Shown here: in pieces, positions 1 to 13,029 of the stretch | How the letters are laid out: each line of letters opens with the position of its first letter | Numbering within the stretch: the first letter of the stretch is position 1 | Assembly (NCBI GenBank): GCA_004154925.1 | Contig: QJNS01000752.1 | Coordinates: 124,001 to 188,000, forward strand | Length of the DNA: 64,000 bases | Origin: Monosporascus cannonballus | Lineage: Eukaryota > Ascomycota > Sordariomycetes > Xylariales | Reading direction: 5' to 3' | The notes under the pieces: generated by a model | The model's database searches: none | Told to the model about the DNA's origin: nothing | Seen by the model: only the letters and a program-made list of their open reading frames with translations | Position numbers and translations under genes: made by a program

Positions 1-2957
1 AATTATAGCCTTTACCGCTATTTAAATAACTTTTTTTAAAAAGTTTTATTAAATTTTATTACGGGATTTCTTAAAAGCCTAGGTTTAAACGGATTAAAGT
101 ATGACGTAATTTTGGTGATCGTCGACCGCTTTACGAAATTAAAATTATTTATTTTTACGGTTAAAACTTTAACCGTAACCGAATTAACTTAATTATTTTA
201 TAACAAAGTTAAATATAGATTTAATATATTAGCCGGAATTATTAATAATAAAAATAAATTATTAATAAGTTAATTTTAAGGGGGATTTTATAAAAACTAA
301 AAATAAAACGGCAAATATCGATTGCTTATTATCCGTAAACCGATAAGTAAATAAAACGTATTTATTAAGTTTTAAAATATTATTTCCGTAATTACGTTAA
401 TAAATATTAAAATAATTAAATAAAGTTATTACGAAATACGGAATTCATATATAATAATACGCAAAACGTATTTACCGGCCGTTTTCCGTTCGAAACCTTA
501 TATAAATATTATTTAAAAATAATAAAATACCTTTTATAAAGGTTTAAAAGATAGGTATAAGAAATTAAAAAACGTTTCGAAAAAATAACGGTTATTTGTT
601 AAATAATATATAAATATTAGGAAAAAATAACGGTAATTTAGAAAAAGTATTATAATTAATGTTATACGTTTATAGAATTCTAATTAAAGCAATAACTAAA
701 TTTATTAATTAAAAATTTTAAATTTAAAAATAAACAAATTCGTATTTATTTATATCTGGGTTACGATTAAAAAACGAATAAGTTCCTAGGCATATAAAAT
801 AATCTTTTTTACCAAATATTAACGAATATATAATATATTTCCAATATCCTTATTAAAACCGTAATATAACCGGGAACCGGGCGACGTCCAGATAATGTTA
901 CCGGACCTAATAAAGGAATAAAAAAATAAATAATAAAGAATATGGTTTATTACCGAAATAACCAAGGGTAACGCAAATATTTAATTAAATAAAAAGGTTG
1001 GCCCGCCAAATGTAATATATAAAAACCTTAAAAATATTTTAAATACGTATTTAAAATATTATAACGTTACAAAAAATAAATAAATACGTATATAAAAAGT
1101 AAAACGATTTAAAAATTATAAAATAATAATAACCCAATCGGAAATTAATCGCTTAATAATTACAAAAATTATAAAAGATAATTTTAAGTAAACTTAAAAT
1201 ATTAATATTAAAATATTACTTAATTACATAATTATTTTTAAACCTTTGGCGAATAATTCCCTTTTCGTATATTAATTAAAAACTTATAAATAATGCAAAA
1301 AAAAATAAATTTTTATTTCGAAAATAAAGTTTTACGTTTAATTATTAAGTTTTATATTAATTAGCTTTTAATAAACGTATTAAAGAAATTAACATAAAAA
1401 TATCGGAAAATAATCGAAAAATATATAACGCCAAAAGGTAAATACGTTTATTAAACTTATTAGATATAAAATCTGGAAAAAACTTAAAAATATTTTATTC
1501 TTTATAAAAAATAAGGCCTAAGTAACCGGAATATAATTTATTATTAATCGGAAATAAGGCGCTATCCTTAAAACGCTTAACATACTTAGGTTTAGTAACA
1601 ATTTCGCCGGGCAAAACTATTTTTTAATTATAGTTCTTAATAAATATCAAAATTTTATTAAAACGTTAAAAAACGGGCGAAAAATGCTTATAGGTAAGGA
1701 ACGTAACGGCATAACGGCTTTCGAAAATCGCCTTACTTATGGGGATACTTTAAAATTACGCCTAATCGGAAATTAATTACGGAATAATAAGAAAAAAATC
1801 GTAATATTTATAAAAAAGATTTAAATTTGCAAATTTATAAAACGGCGTTAAAACTGGATTTCCATAATTATAACAGACGATCGGAAATTAACTTTAATTA
1901 CATTAAAAAATAATATTCCTTAATAATAATTACGTTAAAGGCGAATTCGGCTTTGCGAAAAACGTTAAGTCGACGACCGACCATAATTACGTGGGAACGT
2001 TTATATTAAGTATTTACAATATAAACTTTTTCAAATTCGTCGATTAACTCCTAATTATCGGTACCGAATTAAAAAATCATTTAAGTGGTATTTTTAAAAA
2101 CGATTAAAATTTAAATAAAAATTAAATAACGATATTAATAATATTAAAAATAATTATTTACCGGATAAAAAATTTTATAATAATAATTAATTACGATATA
2201 ATTTAAAATGCCAAAAACCTGATTATAAATTATACGGTAATCGAAATAACGTTATATTACGTAAATATAATATGGTTTATTACTGCCTGTAATATAATTA
2301 ATATTTATCTTATTATTAACGTTAAAAAGATAACGTTCGAAAAAATCCTAATTTTCCTTAATATTAAAGTATTACTTCTTCTGGAACTTTTTACGAAAAA
2401 GAAATATAGCGAACGGAGATAATATGCAGAATAAACGGAAAAGGCGAAATAAAAATAAAGAAAAACGGGAGACCGAACGGAACGCGTACGTAAAAAAATG
2501 GAGATATAAGCGCAAAAAGAGAAAAGAAAAAAAAGTAAATAAAATAAGGTTAAAAATAAATTATAAGAAAAAATTAGGCGGAACATAATTAATTACGTAA
2601 TATAATACATATTAATTATTACGGCGATTACTTATAATATAACATAATAGTAAATTATCGGCAAACATACGTAATTAAATTTGCGAAATACGTTATATTA
2701 AATTAATAATAATATTATTAAGAATTAATAGCTTAAAAAAGGGAAATAATTATAAGAATATAGCCCTTATAAGAATAAAGCTGGTAACCAACCAGCTACC
2801 AATTAGCTACCGACCCACTTATTAATATAAATCCACCATCTAGCAGCTAATAGGAAACGCCAGATGGAAATAACCTAATATACTTACTTTTTGGAATCTG
2901 CTTTACGACTGGTCGGAGATCACCTCACCCAGCTCACAGCTATCCATTATCTTACAC
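1..2957 (+). mobile_element. RIP-decayed Ty3/gypsy chromovirus, family B copy 1 (3' half, enters from left)
   Basis: This is the 3' part of a Ty3/gypsy-type retrotransposon; its 5' part lies outside the window. Plus-strand translation from about 60 to 800 gives a broken integrase core with recognisable stretches such as YDVILVIVDRFTKLKLF and, later, a gypsy-like match to the usual FETLYKYY-type region. A chromodomain follows at about 940-1,045 (RKYLIK.KGWPAKCN, stops where Trp/Gln codons were). A further conserved region of about 1.5 kb with no assigned function lies between the chromodomain and the 3' LTR. The region is about 70% A+T by eye and riddled with TAA/TAG, as expected from RIP (C to T mostly at CpA). 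No protein can be made from it. Copy 2 (18,956-24,786) matches it colinearly. Confidence 0.8.
2750..2957 (+). repeat. 3' LTR of family B copy 1
   Basis: The LTR is preceded by a polypurine tract (2,734-2,748, aaaaaagggaaataa), the normal primer site for plus-strand DNA synthesis. It contains the segment around 2,815-2,900 (ttattaatataaatccacc, then cagctaataggaaacgccag) that recurs at 24,630-24,710 and, inverted, at 25,740-25,810 and 32,220-32,290. It ends near ttatcttaca. The start is set by analogy with family A, where LTR sequence follows the same purine tract directly, and may be a few bases off. Confidence 0.65.
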
Positions 2958-2959
2958 CA

Positions 2960-5900
2960 TTATATCGAGTCGTATTAAAAAATTAATTTACAGAAAAACG
3001 AAAAAGCGAAATAATTTGCTTAAATTAGTCATTTTTCGAACTGTAAATATGCTTATATATTCTTATTATATTCGTCGTAAGTTATGATTTTATCGTATTT
3101 TTTTGTCGGATCTTTCCAGGTATAAAAAATGTATAACGCGGAACTAAGGCCTTTAAAATATTAACGGTTTTTTTATTTTTCAATTCGAAAAGCTCGTTTT
3201 TAATTACCTTAAGGTTAAAACGGAACTTGAAAAGGCCGAGGAAAAAGCGGAATAAGCGTAAACCAAAGTTCGTCGTTTTCGAAAACAAAAGAAATTATGG
3301 GCCGACCGTATAATACGTATGTTATTTCGTAAGCTTCGGTCACTGGAAAAGTTAAATAAGTTAGAACGTCGAAAAAAAACAGGCCGAATTAAAGGCCGCC
3401 AAGGTTATAACGGCGAAGACCGCACCTTTTTTCGATTGGTTTAACCTGGAGTCTATAAATTAGTCGTCTATTAATTAGAAAACTTTCGATTTTGCCAATT
3501 TCGGCGTTATTGGTAAAAACTTTTTAACAAACGCTGGACGCCAATAAGGTTTTTGACGGGTTCCCAGGTATTTTCAGAATTCGGGTATTTCTTTTACTTG
3601 ATTAGGTATTAGGTAAATCCGTTTTGTTTTTGTATATCGAAAATTCTTTCTATTTTATATATTTATTCGTTTTTTATTTCTACGTGGTTTTATGCCGTAT
3701 GTACTTTAATTATATCCGTTATTAACTTAAGTAAAAAAACATAAAGAATTAAATAGAATTTAATTTTTGGTAAAAGTTCTAATTAGTAATTAGTTTTTAA
3801 GATTTTTTTAAATAATTTTGTATAGACCGATGTATTTAAAATTAAGTTTTTTGTTAAATCGTTTCGTTTAAATATTTTTGGTAACGAAAAAAAATTATTT
3901 CCTCCTTTTCGAAAGTTAATTTTTTTAACCTTTTTTAATTATACCATCTGTTTATTTGATTCCGTACGAATTCTAATTTTGTTTTTATTTTTTGGTATAA
4001 TTATCGCAATTATTTTAATATGAGGATTATTTTAATATTAATTGGACCGTGGTTGCGTACCTTTTTATAAATTTTTGGCGTAAAACCAAAATTTACGTTT
4101 GCTAATATTGGTTTAATATTTTTATAATAATTAATCTTATAGACCAATTATACGATTAATAATTTTTCAATTTAATTATTCTGTTTATAATTAATGTAAT
4201 ATCGTAAGTAAATTTTTAAAATTTAATTTGTTCGTTCCGTTTATCCGTCTGTCTAAGGTTTAAATACGTTAAATAATTTGTGATTTAGGCCGATTTATGT
4301 TATTAGGTTTTGCTAAAATTTTAATACAAATATCGATCCTTTATTTGAAATAATTGTTATTAATAATCCGTTTTATTAAAGATATTTCTAAAGAAAATAT
4401 ATATTATTTATTCGGCATTTATATCTTGATAATATAGTAAAAAATAGGAAACTTTCGTAAATTGATCCATAATTACGAAAATACTGTCGTAATATATTTC
4501 TGTAATTGGATTTTTTGATATAGGAAATTTAGTAATAAAATCGAATATAACTAAATACTATAATCGTTTTGCAACTGGTAATGGCTATAATTCTCCGTAT
4601 GGCTTATGCCGTTAAGTCTTTACTTCAATGCAAATATCGTATTACCGTATGGTTTTTTGTACTATTAATTTTATTTTAAAAAAGGAATATATACGTTAAA
4701 GCCGTTCTAAAGTTTTGTAAATCCCTGAATATTCGTATAAGTAATATTTATATATTTTTGGTATTAAATCTTTTTAATAGTTTTTTGCAATTTATATCTT
4801 ATCCGTTTTTTGGTTTTTTAGGAGATTATCGTTATATTGCTAAATACTTTAATATATGTCAAAAGGTGCTGTCCGAATTGTCGTAATTTGTCGGAAGTAT
4901 AAATATTTTTTATAATAATATCGAAAATTATATAACTAATTTTAATTAATTTCTTTTCGAGATCTGGCCGCTTGCTCAATGTATTTACCTTGCTATTTTC
5001 TAAGCTTTTCTTATGGATAATAACGAAATCGAAGTTCGCCAATTTTTCCGCGTATTTTAATTATCATCCTACAAGCTCTTTAGTCGTAATAAATTAAGTA
5101 AGATTTTGATAATCCATATAAACCTTAACCTGGTATAAATTTCCCTTTAGAAACTGCCTAAATTCGCGAAATACCATAATAATAACCATAAATTCTTTAT
5201 TTGGAATACCGCAATTAAGCTCGGCTTTTTTTAATTTGTACGAAAAAAATATAATAAGGTGCAATTTGCCTTAAATATTTCGTTATCTGATTATTAAGCC
5301 TAACGCGTAATCCAAAATATCTATTTTTAATTTAATAAGGCGGTTTAGATCGTACATAATTAATATTAATTTGTTAATAATTGCATTTTTAATATCCTAA
5401 AATGCTTTTTCCGTATTTGGCATTTATTTAAATTCTTTTTTTCGTAAGATTTGTTAAAGGTATAACTATTTTATTAGAATTTCGAATAAACTTTTGATAA
5501 TAGTTAACGAAATTAAAAAATATCTCCACCTTTTTAATTATCGTTAACGTTTACCATTTTATAATTATAGCGATTTTCTTAAAGTTCATCTTAATATATT
5601 TTGGGGTTATAATATATCTCAGATATTTTATTTTCTATTTATAAAATTAACTCTTTTTTGCGATAATAAATAATTTTACGTTTTGTAAAGCTTAAAGAAT
5701 TTTATAGAAGTATTTTGCGTATATTTTTTCCGTTTTTAAAAAAATAAAAATGTTATCGAAATAATAAATAACGAAAATATTAAGGTATTCTCGTAACCTA
5801 TAATTTAGTATTTATTAAAAGCTTATTAATACGTTCCTAAATCCTATTAATATAACCAAATACTTAAATAATCCGTATTTCGTCCTAAAAATTATTTTTT

Positions 5901-8355
5901 ATTCATATTCTTTTTTAATTTTAATAAGATTATATTTATTTTTAAAATTGAATATTATGAATTATTTAATTTTATAAAATGGGTTTTTTATTTCCGTAAT
6001 TAAGAATAATAATATTCGATCTTTAATAATAATGTCGTTTAATTATCGATAACTAACTATAAGTCGCAATTTTTCGTTTTTTTAGTACGAAAAATATCGG
6101 ATATTTTGTTAGTAATTTCGAAAATCGAATTTGTCTTTTTTGTAACCAATTTTCCAGGTATTTTCTGAAAATGCGTAACTCGTTTCCGTTAAGGTTATAA
6201 ATAAGGTAAAACTTCGTTAAAAATCCTTTTTAAAAAATATTTTATAAATTTATTCGTTATATTTTAATAACTTCGTATCGAATTCCTTTTTGAAAAACTG
6301 CTTATATCTATAGTATTATAATAATATATTAATTAAATTCTCTAACTTTTTAAGCTGCTATTTTTATTACTCTAGATCGTTATTTAGTTACTTTAATTTT
6401 GTTCGGATAATAATAACGATACGTCGTATTTTTCTTTAATATCCGTTCTTTTTCTTATATTTTATCCCTTTATGTAATAAGGTTTTTGTCGTATATTTAT
6501 GCCTATATTCGTCGCTATTATCGATTAAATATTAAGATGTTAATTTTTTTTAATTTATTAATAAGATATAAGACGAACCTTACCTAGCTAATTTCGCTAT
6601 TAATTAAGATTCTGTACTAGCGTATCCATAATAATCCTAAAATTATATCGTAATTTCCGAATAAAACGATATAAAAATTAATTATTTAATATCGTCCTTA
6701 AATAAAAATCTCGAAATAATTAATTTTACGTATTACTTTTTCGTTATCGTAAGCAAATTCCTAACTTCCGACATTTATCGTTATATAAAGTTCTAATTTA
6801 TATCTTTATAATAATTTAAACTTATTAACTATATCTGGTACAATATAATTCCCGCCCAAAACATTATAATTTACTATTATAATATATCAATACGTTTCGA
6901 TTCGCATTTCCAAAGTAATAAGGTTATTAACGTTTCTTATTATCGCGTTTAAAGCCCTTTTTAAAAATTCTTTTTAACTCTTTTAGGTTTCGTTATCCTG
7001 CGGCTCTTTTATAAATTACTTTTTTCTTTTAACTTTTATTCGAATTTATCGAACCTTTTTTATATTTTTTCGTTTAGCGCGTTAAGCTGTTATATTTGTC
7101 GTTATTGCCGGCGTATTGTTCCTTTAAATCATATCAAATACTCCTAATTTTCTTGCAAATTTTCTTCCTATCGAATAAACTATTCTTTTATATTTGCAAT
7201 TACATCCTATTATACGTCGTTCCAACTATCGTTCCAGAGATTTCTTATAAATTAACGTATTCTTTCCTTAAAAACCTTTTTTCCTTAAAGATTTACAATA
7301 AATACTAATTAAAAATAAAGGTCCGTAATAACTTTCTGGTAATGCTTTTTTGCGGTACGGTAAATTAAATTTTTTTCCGTTTAGTAATTATATTATCTGT
7401 AATGACAAAAAAGGTTTTCCTGCGGGCATTACTTTTCTTTAGGCTAACTTTTTGCTTTGGCCAATTATTAAACATTTCGTGGAATTATAATTCGAAAATA
7501 TCGATATTATTATTTATTATTCTTATTATTTTCGGTACGGTTTAGAAAATTAAATCCCTCGTAATATATATAGATAATTCGTACGTAAATATGTTATTTC
7601 CATTTTTTGTAATCGGGATATTCTCGTCGTCGATAATATATGGCGTACATTTTACCGTATCGATTAAGGGTTCCGAGACAAACTTTTTCTATCCAGTTTT
7701 AATATTTACGTAACTATCCTTATAATATTTCTTATTATATTCGTAATACTTATTAAATCAACTTCCTAGCTTTTTATATTTTACGTTAATTTTTTTATTA
7801 TAATAATCCTTATTGGACCTTTTACTATAAACTTAATACGTACTTAACTTAAATTATGTTAATAACTTTGCTATCGTTTGCTTAATTATTTTTAAATTAT
7901 TTTTCTAGTACAGGTATCTAGTTATTTTAATCGTGGACTTTTGGATTTCTTATATTTATAAGCCTTATATTCCATTTTGCCATAATTAAAGCAATTAATC
8001 TGGCTTTAATCTTATTTATAGGTAACGCCGAATTCTATAAGTCTTGGCGCCGTCTTGTAAAAAATAAAGCGTGCGTCTTATTTTTTCCTTTAGTAAAACT
8101 TATGATATTCTAAATATAAAGCGTATTATCTCTTTTTCTCTTATCGTTTTTTAAACTGTCGATTATTAATCTTAATTACCTTTATCATATATCGGTTTAA
8201 AGTAATTAATCGTTTAATTCGAATAATCTTATTTTTATATTATTTTTAACCTTTTATAAAATATATCGATAAAGTATTAGTCTTATTATTTTCTTATCCG
8301 GCCTTAGCTGCAAGGCTTTTAAAGGTTACGGCGTACTTAGACGTAAGTTTTTTTT
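2960..8355 (-). mobile_element. RIP-decayed Ty3/gypsy chromovirus, family C, left part (pol and gag C-terminus)
   Basis: Reading the minus strand from 8,350 down to 3,500 gives the full gypsy order. Gag C-terminal half lies at about 8,350-7,300 (KYAVTFKSLAAKAG). Protease and linker are at about 7,000-6,500. Reverse transcriptase is at about 6,350-5,550 (KYLRYIITPK near 5,600). RNase H is at about 5,300-4,820, ending in HKKSLENSKVNTLSKRPD. Integrase is at about 4,750-3,900 (RHKPYGEL, then VIMDQFT). A chromodomain at 3,700-3,530 reads ERIFDIQKQNGFT, YLIK and YPNSENTWEPV. Stops and frameshifts make it non-functional. The 5' end of gag and the 5' LTR were separated by insertion of family A and lie at 15,592-16,300. 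I could not find the expected 3' LTR next to 2,960, so the left edge is truncated or unrecognisable. Confidence 0.8.
3080..3470 (+). pseudogene. Antisense coiled-coil ORF carried by family C element (decayed)
   Basis: On the strand opposite the family C pol genes, just beyond the chromodomain, the plus-strand frame reads as a charged, heptad-like segment: LKVKTELEKAEEKAE, then TKVRRFRKQKKLWADRIIRM, then RKLRSLEKLNKLE. Only a few stops interrupt it, all at CAG/CAA-like positions, so it was probably coding before RIP. It occupies the same place and orientation relative to pol as the antisense ORF in family A (14,440-15,065). The function is unknown; the coiled-coil assignment is by eye. Confidence 0.5.
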
Positions 8356-8779
8356 TGTTACAAGAACAGGGATTCCTGTCTCGAGGGAACCAACCTTCAA
8401 GGCCTAGCGTGATCCCGTCACGGCTAAACCCCGGACGGAAGGGTTTGGCCTCAAAAGGTGATCTAGGTAATTTAGGTAATCTAGTGCTAAATCACATAGA
8501 TCATATAAATCCACGACATATTCACTTTGGGGAATTAGGATATATAATAAATCGGTTTTTTATGTAAATAGTACCTATTTAGTTTTCGCTCTTTAGTTAT
8601 TAATTTAAGCTTTTAATCAAAAGGTAATTATACCGTTTTCTAATTAAAGGAAAAGTTTTTAAATTTTTTTTAATAAATAAACCATTAAATTATTTTTTAT
8701 TTTATTGTTACTTATAAATTAAGATCTTATTTCGGATATTATTTATACCTCCAGATAGATATATAACAGGTTCGTTATA
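8356..8779 (+). repeat. 5' LTR of family A
   Basis: 424 bp beginning TGTTACAAGAACAGG and ending TTATA (TTACA in the 3' copy, a C to T change). It holds a GC-rich core at about 8,400-8,470 (cccgtcacggctaaacccc) that stands out in the AT-rich surroundings. The 3' LTR at 15,169-15,591 is the same sequence with mainly C-to-T and G-to-A differences. Differences between the LTRs therefore record RIP more than age. Confidence 0.88.
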
Positions 8780-9240
8780 TTTTAATAATTCCTTAATTAA
8801 TAATCGACGAATAATTTATCGCCCAGTTAAGGCATAAGCTTTTCCGAACTTAATATAAACGATAACATAGGACGACATTCAGAAAATAAACAATATACCC
8901 GATTCCCGTTATTGGCCAATAAAATGTTATTAACAAGATTTAACGAATTACCCCTTATTAAAGAAGTTTTTCGATTAATTAATAACATAACACCCCTTAT
9001 TACTCGATTCCAGGGAGGACCTTCTTTTTTATAACCCCAACAGCAACCTACCCCGACTCCTAAAACACTATTAAAATCCAGGGAAAGGAGTTAAAGCGGG
9101 AAAAGGTTAAAAGGGAAGTTAAAAAAGAGGCTAAGAAGGAATATGGGGCAAAATTCCAGAAAAAGAAGGGAAAAAAACCGATTGTTAACGAAAAACTATA
9201 TATTTTGATAACAAAGGCTAGGGCTTTGAAAAAAAGGAAC
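8780..9240. other. Family A leader between 5' LTR and gag
   Basis: About 460 bp of untranslated leader. A primer-binding site is expected directly after 8,779, but the sequence there is too altered to match to a tRNA. A short purine-rich stretch (9,080-9,200) enters the gag frame. No other feature is visible. Confidence 0.5.
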
Positions 9241-10140
9241 GCTGAATTTACTTAACAGCAAAAAACCTCGATTTTACCATTGTTTGATACGAACCAAATA
9301 CGAAAAGGAACTATTCCACTTCCAAGTTACCATAGAATGCCAGACATCAAAGGTTATAAACCAATTCCCCTTAAGCCTTACGATGGATTTACGGATATAA
9401 AAGGATTTCTGGTTCAGGCTAGGCTTTACCTCAAATTTTATGAGAATTCTTTAACGAAAAACTATTAAAAGGTAATAGTTATCTTACAGCTACTTACAGG
9501 AAAAATTTTCCTATGGTTTAAGCCCATTATAAAGAATTACTTGCAAAATTATCCCGAGGAATTCTTGGACATTAACAATTATATTTTCAATAAGTAAAGA
9601 TATTTCGAAAAAAGAATACGAACTTTGTTTAGAAATCCAGATAAGGAATAATATGCGGTTAAATAACTTTATTTTCTCCGCCAAACCAAATTAGCGTCTA
9701 AATATACGACCGAATTTAACCGCCTAATAACTATCTTAAACCTGCCAGAAAATACGTTATTTTATTTTTATTATGATAACCTGAAATTTTAGGTCAAAAA
9801 CGAAATATATATGGAACCCAAGGTGGAATCATTTACAAAATATACCGACAAAGTTATTATTGCCGACCGCCGCACTTTTGATCGGTATTTCGAAAAAAAG
9901 GGGACCGGCAAACGAAGTAACGATAAAAGCTCCAATAACCGAACTAAAAAGGACAAAGGCAAGCCTTAAAAAAAGCAAATTCTATTTCGAAAAAACCTAA
10001 GAAAAATAAGTCCAAAATAAAATATTTTAATTGTAATAAAAAAAGGCATTTTAAAAATAAATATTATTCCCCCGCCAAAAGGAATTCCAAAAAAGGAGGA
10101 ATTCCTTAACCCCAAAGGAAAGCTAAAGCGGTTGAACAAA
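9240..10140 (+). pseudogene. Family A gag (broken)
   Basis: The frame from 9,280 gives PLKPYDGFTDIKGFLVQARLY, the usual start of fungal gypsy Gag (a P-x-x-F/Y-G motif, then a capsid-like helical region), followed by GKIFLWFKP and TEFNRLI segments. It ends with a decayed CCHC zinc knuckle at about 10,020-10,070: FNCNKKRHFKNKYY, in which two of the expected Cys positions read Asn/Tyr. Stops near 9,465, 9,596 and 9,650 break it. Confidence 0.7.
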
Positions 10141-11039
10141 AAACCGACAGTAAGGCAGAAAAAGAAAAAAAAAAATTAGCTCGATTTCTTTCCAGCCAGA
10201 ATTCATTATTGCCATTACCATTTAGATTTAGAACGATAACCTAAAGTACGAAAATTATCCCATTTGCTAGGATTTTAAGGTTAAAACCTGTAAGTACCAT
10301 TCCGGATAAACGGTTTCCAGGATAACCATAAGGCTAAGATACCAATGCCACCTTAATTCCCAGAAATATAAAATGTACATAAAGGACGGTTAATTTCGAC
10401 CAGACGCCAGCAACTATGGATAATTGCCCCCCAAACTTTACGAATTCCTAGAATATATTATTTACCCGAGAAAGCTAACGGTAGACCTTTACGATTTGTT
10501 GCATTTTACTGTTTGCTATTATAACGATTACTTCGTATATCTTAAAGCCAAAAAAAACAATAACTTTTGGCCTAAATAAAACGAAAAAACATTTATAGAA
10601 CCAGATGACGAATGCCAATATACGGAAATTCCCCGATAGCCAGAATACCTTAAATCTTGTTACTTACATCCTGAATCAAAATGGAGTTAAAAGGCCATAT
10701 TGCAAGGATACCTATGTTACTCCCCGATACTTTGCGTCCAACATAAGTTCCTAGATATGGGAACACCCTTTTTGGAAGCCTACTTCTTTAATCCCATAAC
10801 TCAGGAAAAACAAGGACAAAAAAAAAGCCAAAAAGAAAGACCTTAATGCAAATATGGCAAGAAAATATGGTTCCGGTGCAAAAACGATTAATGTACCAAA
10901 TACACTGTTAGGAAAGCCCGCAAATAAAGATTCGCTTAAGCCGGAAAACATCAAAAGTTAAAAAATTATAAAGGCCTTCGAAATTAAGGTACCGAAAAGC
11001 CCCAGTTTACAAAACCTTATATGAAACGATAAAAGGAAT

Positions 11040-11400
11040 ACGTAATTAAATCGAAATTTCTTTTCAGTACAAAAATAAAACATTTAAAGTAATAATCGAT
11101 TCCGGCGTAAAAGGTAATTTTATTTTTCCCGTAATAACAAAAAAACATTAAATTCCCTGGAGATATAAGTTAAAATTTTACAAATTACGTATAATGGATG
11201 GAAGCCTGTTTACATACGAAAATGGACGAGTTTTTCGAGAAACTAAGAAACTCTTAGTACAAATTCAAAGATACCAAAAACATATCTCGCTGGATATTGC
11301 CGATATTTCCGAATACGATATCATCTTAAGAATACCCTGGTTTTATTTTAACAATTTACGGATTAACTGGAGAAAACGAATATTTTCGTAAAGAAACAAA
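11040..11400 (+). pseudogene. Family A retroviral-type aspartic protease remnant
   Basis: The frame before and through 11,194-11,391 contains IIDSGVKGNFI, the active-site DS/TG motif of retroelement aspartic proteases, followed by SEYDIILRIPWF, the conserved D-x-I-L-G-x-x-W region where Gly has become Arg. It precedes RT as in other gypsy pols. The stop after HKK-like sequence near 11,150 interrupts it. Confidence 0.65.
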
Positions 11401-11699
11401 ACAAAAATACCAAAAAAAGATAATCAAAAAATCTGCTATATTATCAGGGAAATACGGATCCCTAATCAAATCTCCATAGTATTACCGGAGTATCAAGAAT
11501 TTAAGCGATTATTTAAAAATAAAAAGGATTATGAATTACCGCCATATAATTAATAAAACCACCAAATACCCATTAAAAAGAATATTATCCTAAATTTTAC
11601 AAAATTTACTATATAAACCCAGAAAAATCGAAGGCCTTATGGAAAAACATATAACTAAATCTGAAAAAACAATATATCCAGCCCTTTTACTCCTTTGCT

Positions 11700-12950
11700 A
11701 AATACCTTATTTTTATGGTATTAAAAACCAAAAATAAAAAACAAAAAATTAATAAAGACGGAAACCTTATTTACCGAAAAATAATCGATTACAAATAATT
11801 AAATAATATTATAATCAAAAATGGATATTTTTTAATATTTATGAATACCTTAAAGGAGAACGCTAGTAGAGCTAAATGGTTTACAGTATTTAACCTTCGC
11901 GATAATTATTATCGTATCCAAATAACTAAAGAAGAAAAATGGAAAACGGCATTTAAAATAATATATGGATTTTACGAATATAAAATAATGCCGATAGGAC
12001 TTATTAATGTTTCCGTTAATTTCCAAAATCTAATTATAATTACTTTCAAATAATTCCTGGATAAGTTCGTATTTGTTTACCTCGATAACATCCTTATTTA
12101 TTTAGAAACCTTAGAAAAGCACAAAAAACATATAGCCCAGGTACTTAGAATTTTAGATAAAGCGAACATTCGAATTAACCCTGCTAAAAGCATATAACAT
12201 ATACAGAAATTAGATTTTTTGGGATTTACTTTTACCTTCGGTCAAATTTAAATCCAACGCTCCAAATTGGAAGCAGTTAAGGACTGGCTTATCCCCGATA
12301 AGGCGACCGTTACAAATATCCGACAGATTTTAGGATTTACGGATTACGTACGTAACCTAATCGAGAAATACGGAAACATTATCAGATTATTAACGAAACT
12401 TATTACCAAGAAATACGTAAGAAAAAAATTCGAATTTTTAAAGAAAGGAAAAAAAGCATTCCGAAAATTAAAGAAAATAATTACTAATGGATTAATAATA
12501 AAAATGCTAAACCCAAATAAAAAAAACGCCTAAAAACAAATGTTTTAAAATATGCCTTAAGTATAATTCTAAAATAACGAAAAGATAACGGTAAATAATA
12601 TTTAGTAATATATTATTTAAAAGCATTCCAAAATGCAAAACTTAGATATTAGATTTACGACAAAAAATTACTAGCAATTATTAACGCTTTTAAGGAATAA
12701 AAACCATACCTTAATAGAATAAAAGAACTTTTCGATATTTATTTTAACCACAAAAATCTTATACAATTTATGAAAGCTTAAGAATTAAACAAACAATATA
12801 AAAGATAAATAATTTTTTTTATTAAGATTTAACTTCAGAATATATCATATTAAAAAAAGAAATATCCAAACAAATATTTTAAGCCGTAAAAAAGATTACG
12901 ATTTCAAAATCCTTAAAAAAAGCATATAAATATTACAGTATAATAAGAAT
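11700..12950 (+). pseudogene. Family A reverse transcriptase and RNase H remnant
   Basis: RT motifs are easy to read. WFTVFNLRDNYYRIQI lies at about 11,877-11,925, GFYEYKIMPIGLINV at about 11,967-12,010, and the catalytic box VYLDNILIY at about 12,075-12,100, in which the second catalytic Asp is Asn (GAC to AAC, a RIP-type G-to-A change). LDFLGF and then VTNIRQILGFTDYVRNLI (12,310-12,360) follow. The RNase H part (12,530-12,950) is heavily interrupted. Loss of the YxDD aspartate alone would inactivate it. Confidence 0.8.
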
Positions 12951-13029
12951 AATACCGTACAACTATATAAAATAATAAAAAAACTAACTCCCGAACTTTT
13001 AACACGGTTCCGAAATTCTTACGATACAA

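Noticed and set aside
2305..2586. Minus-strand Phe/Tyr-rich membrane-like ORF
   Set aside because: Antisense of a Lys/Arg/Glu-rich segment of family B copy 1; apparent hydrophobicity is a composition effect.
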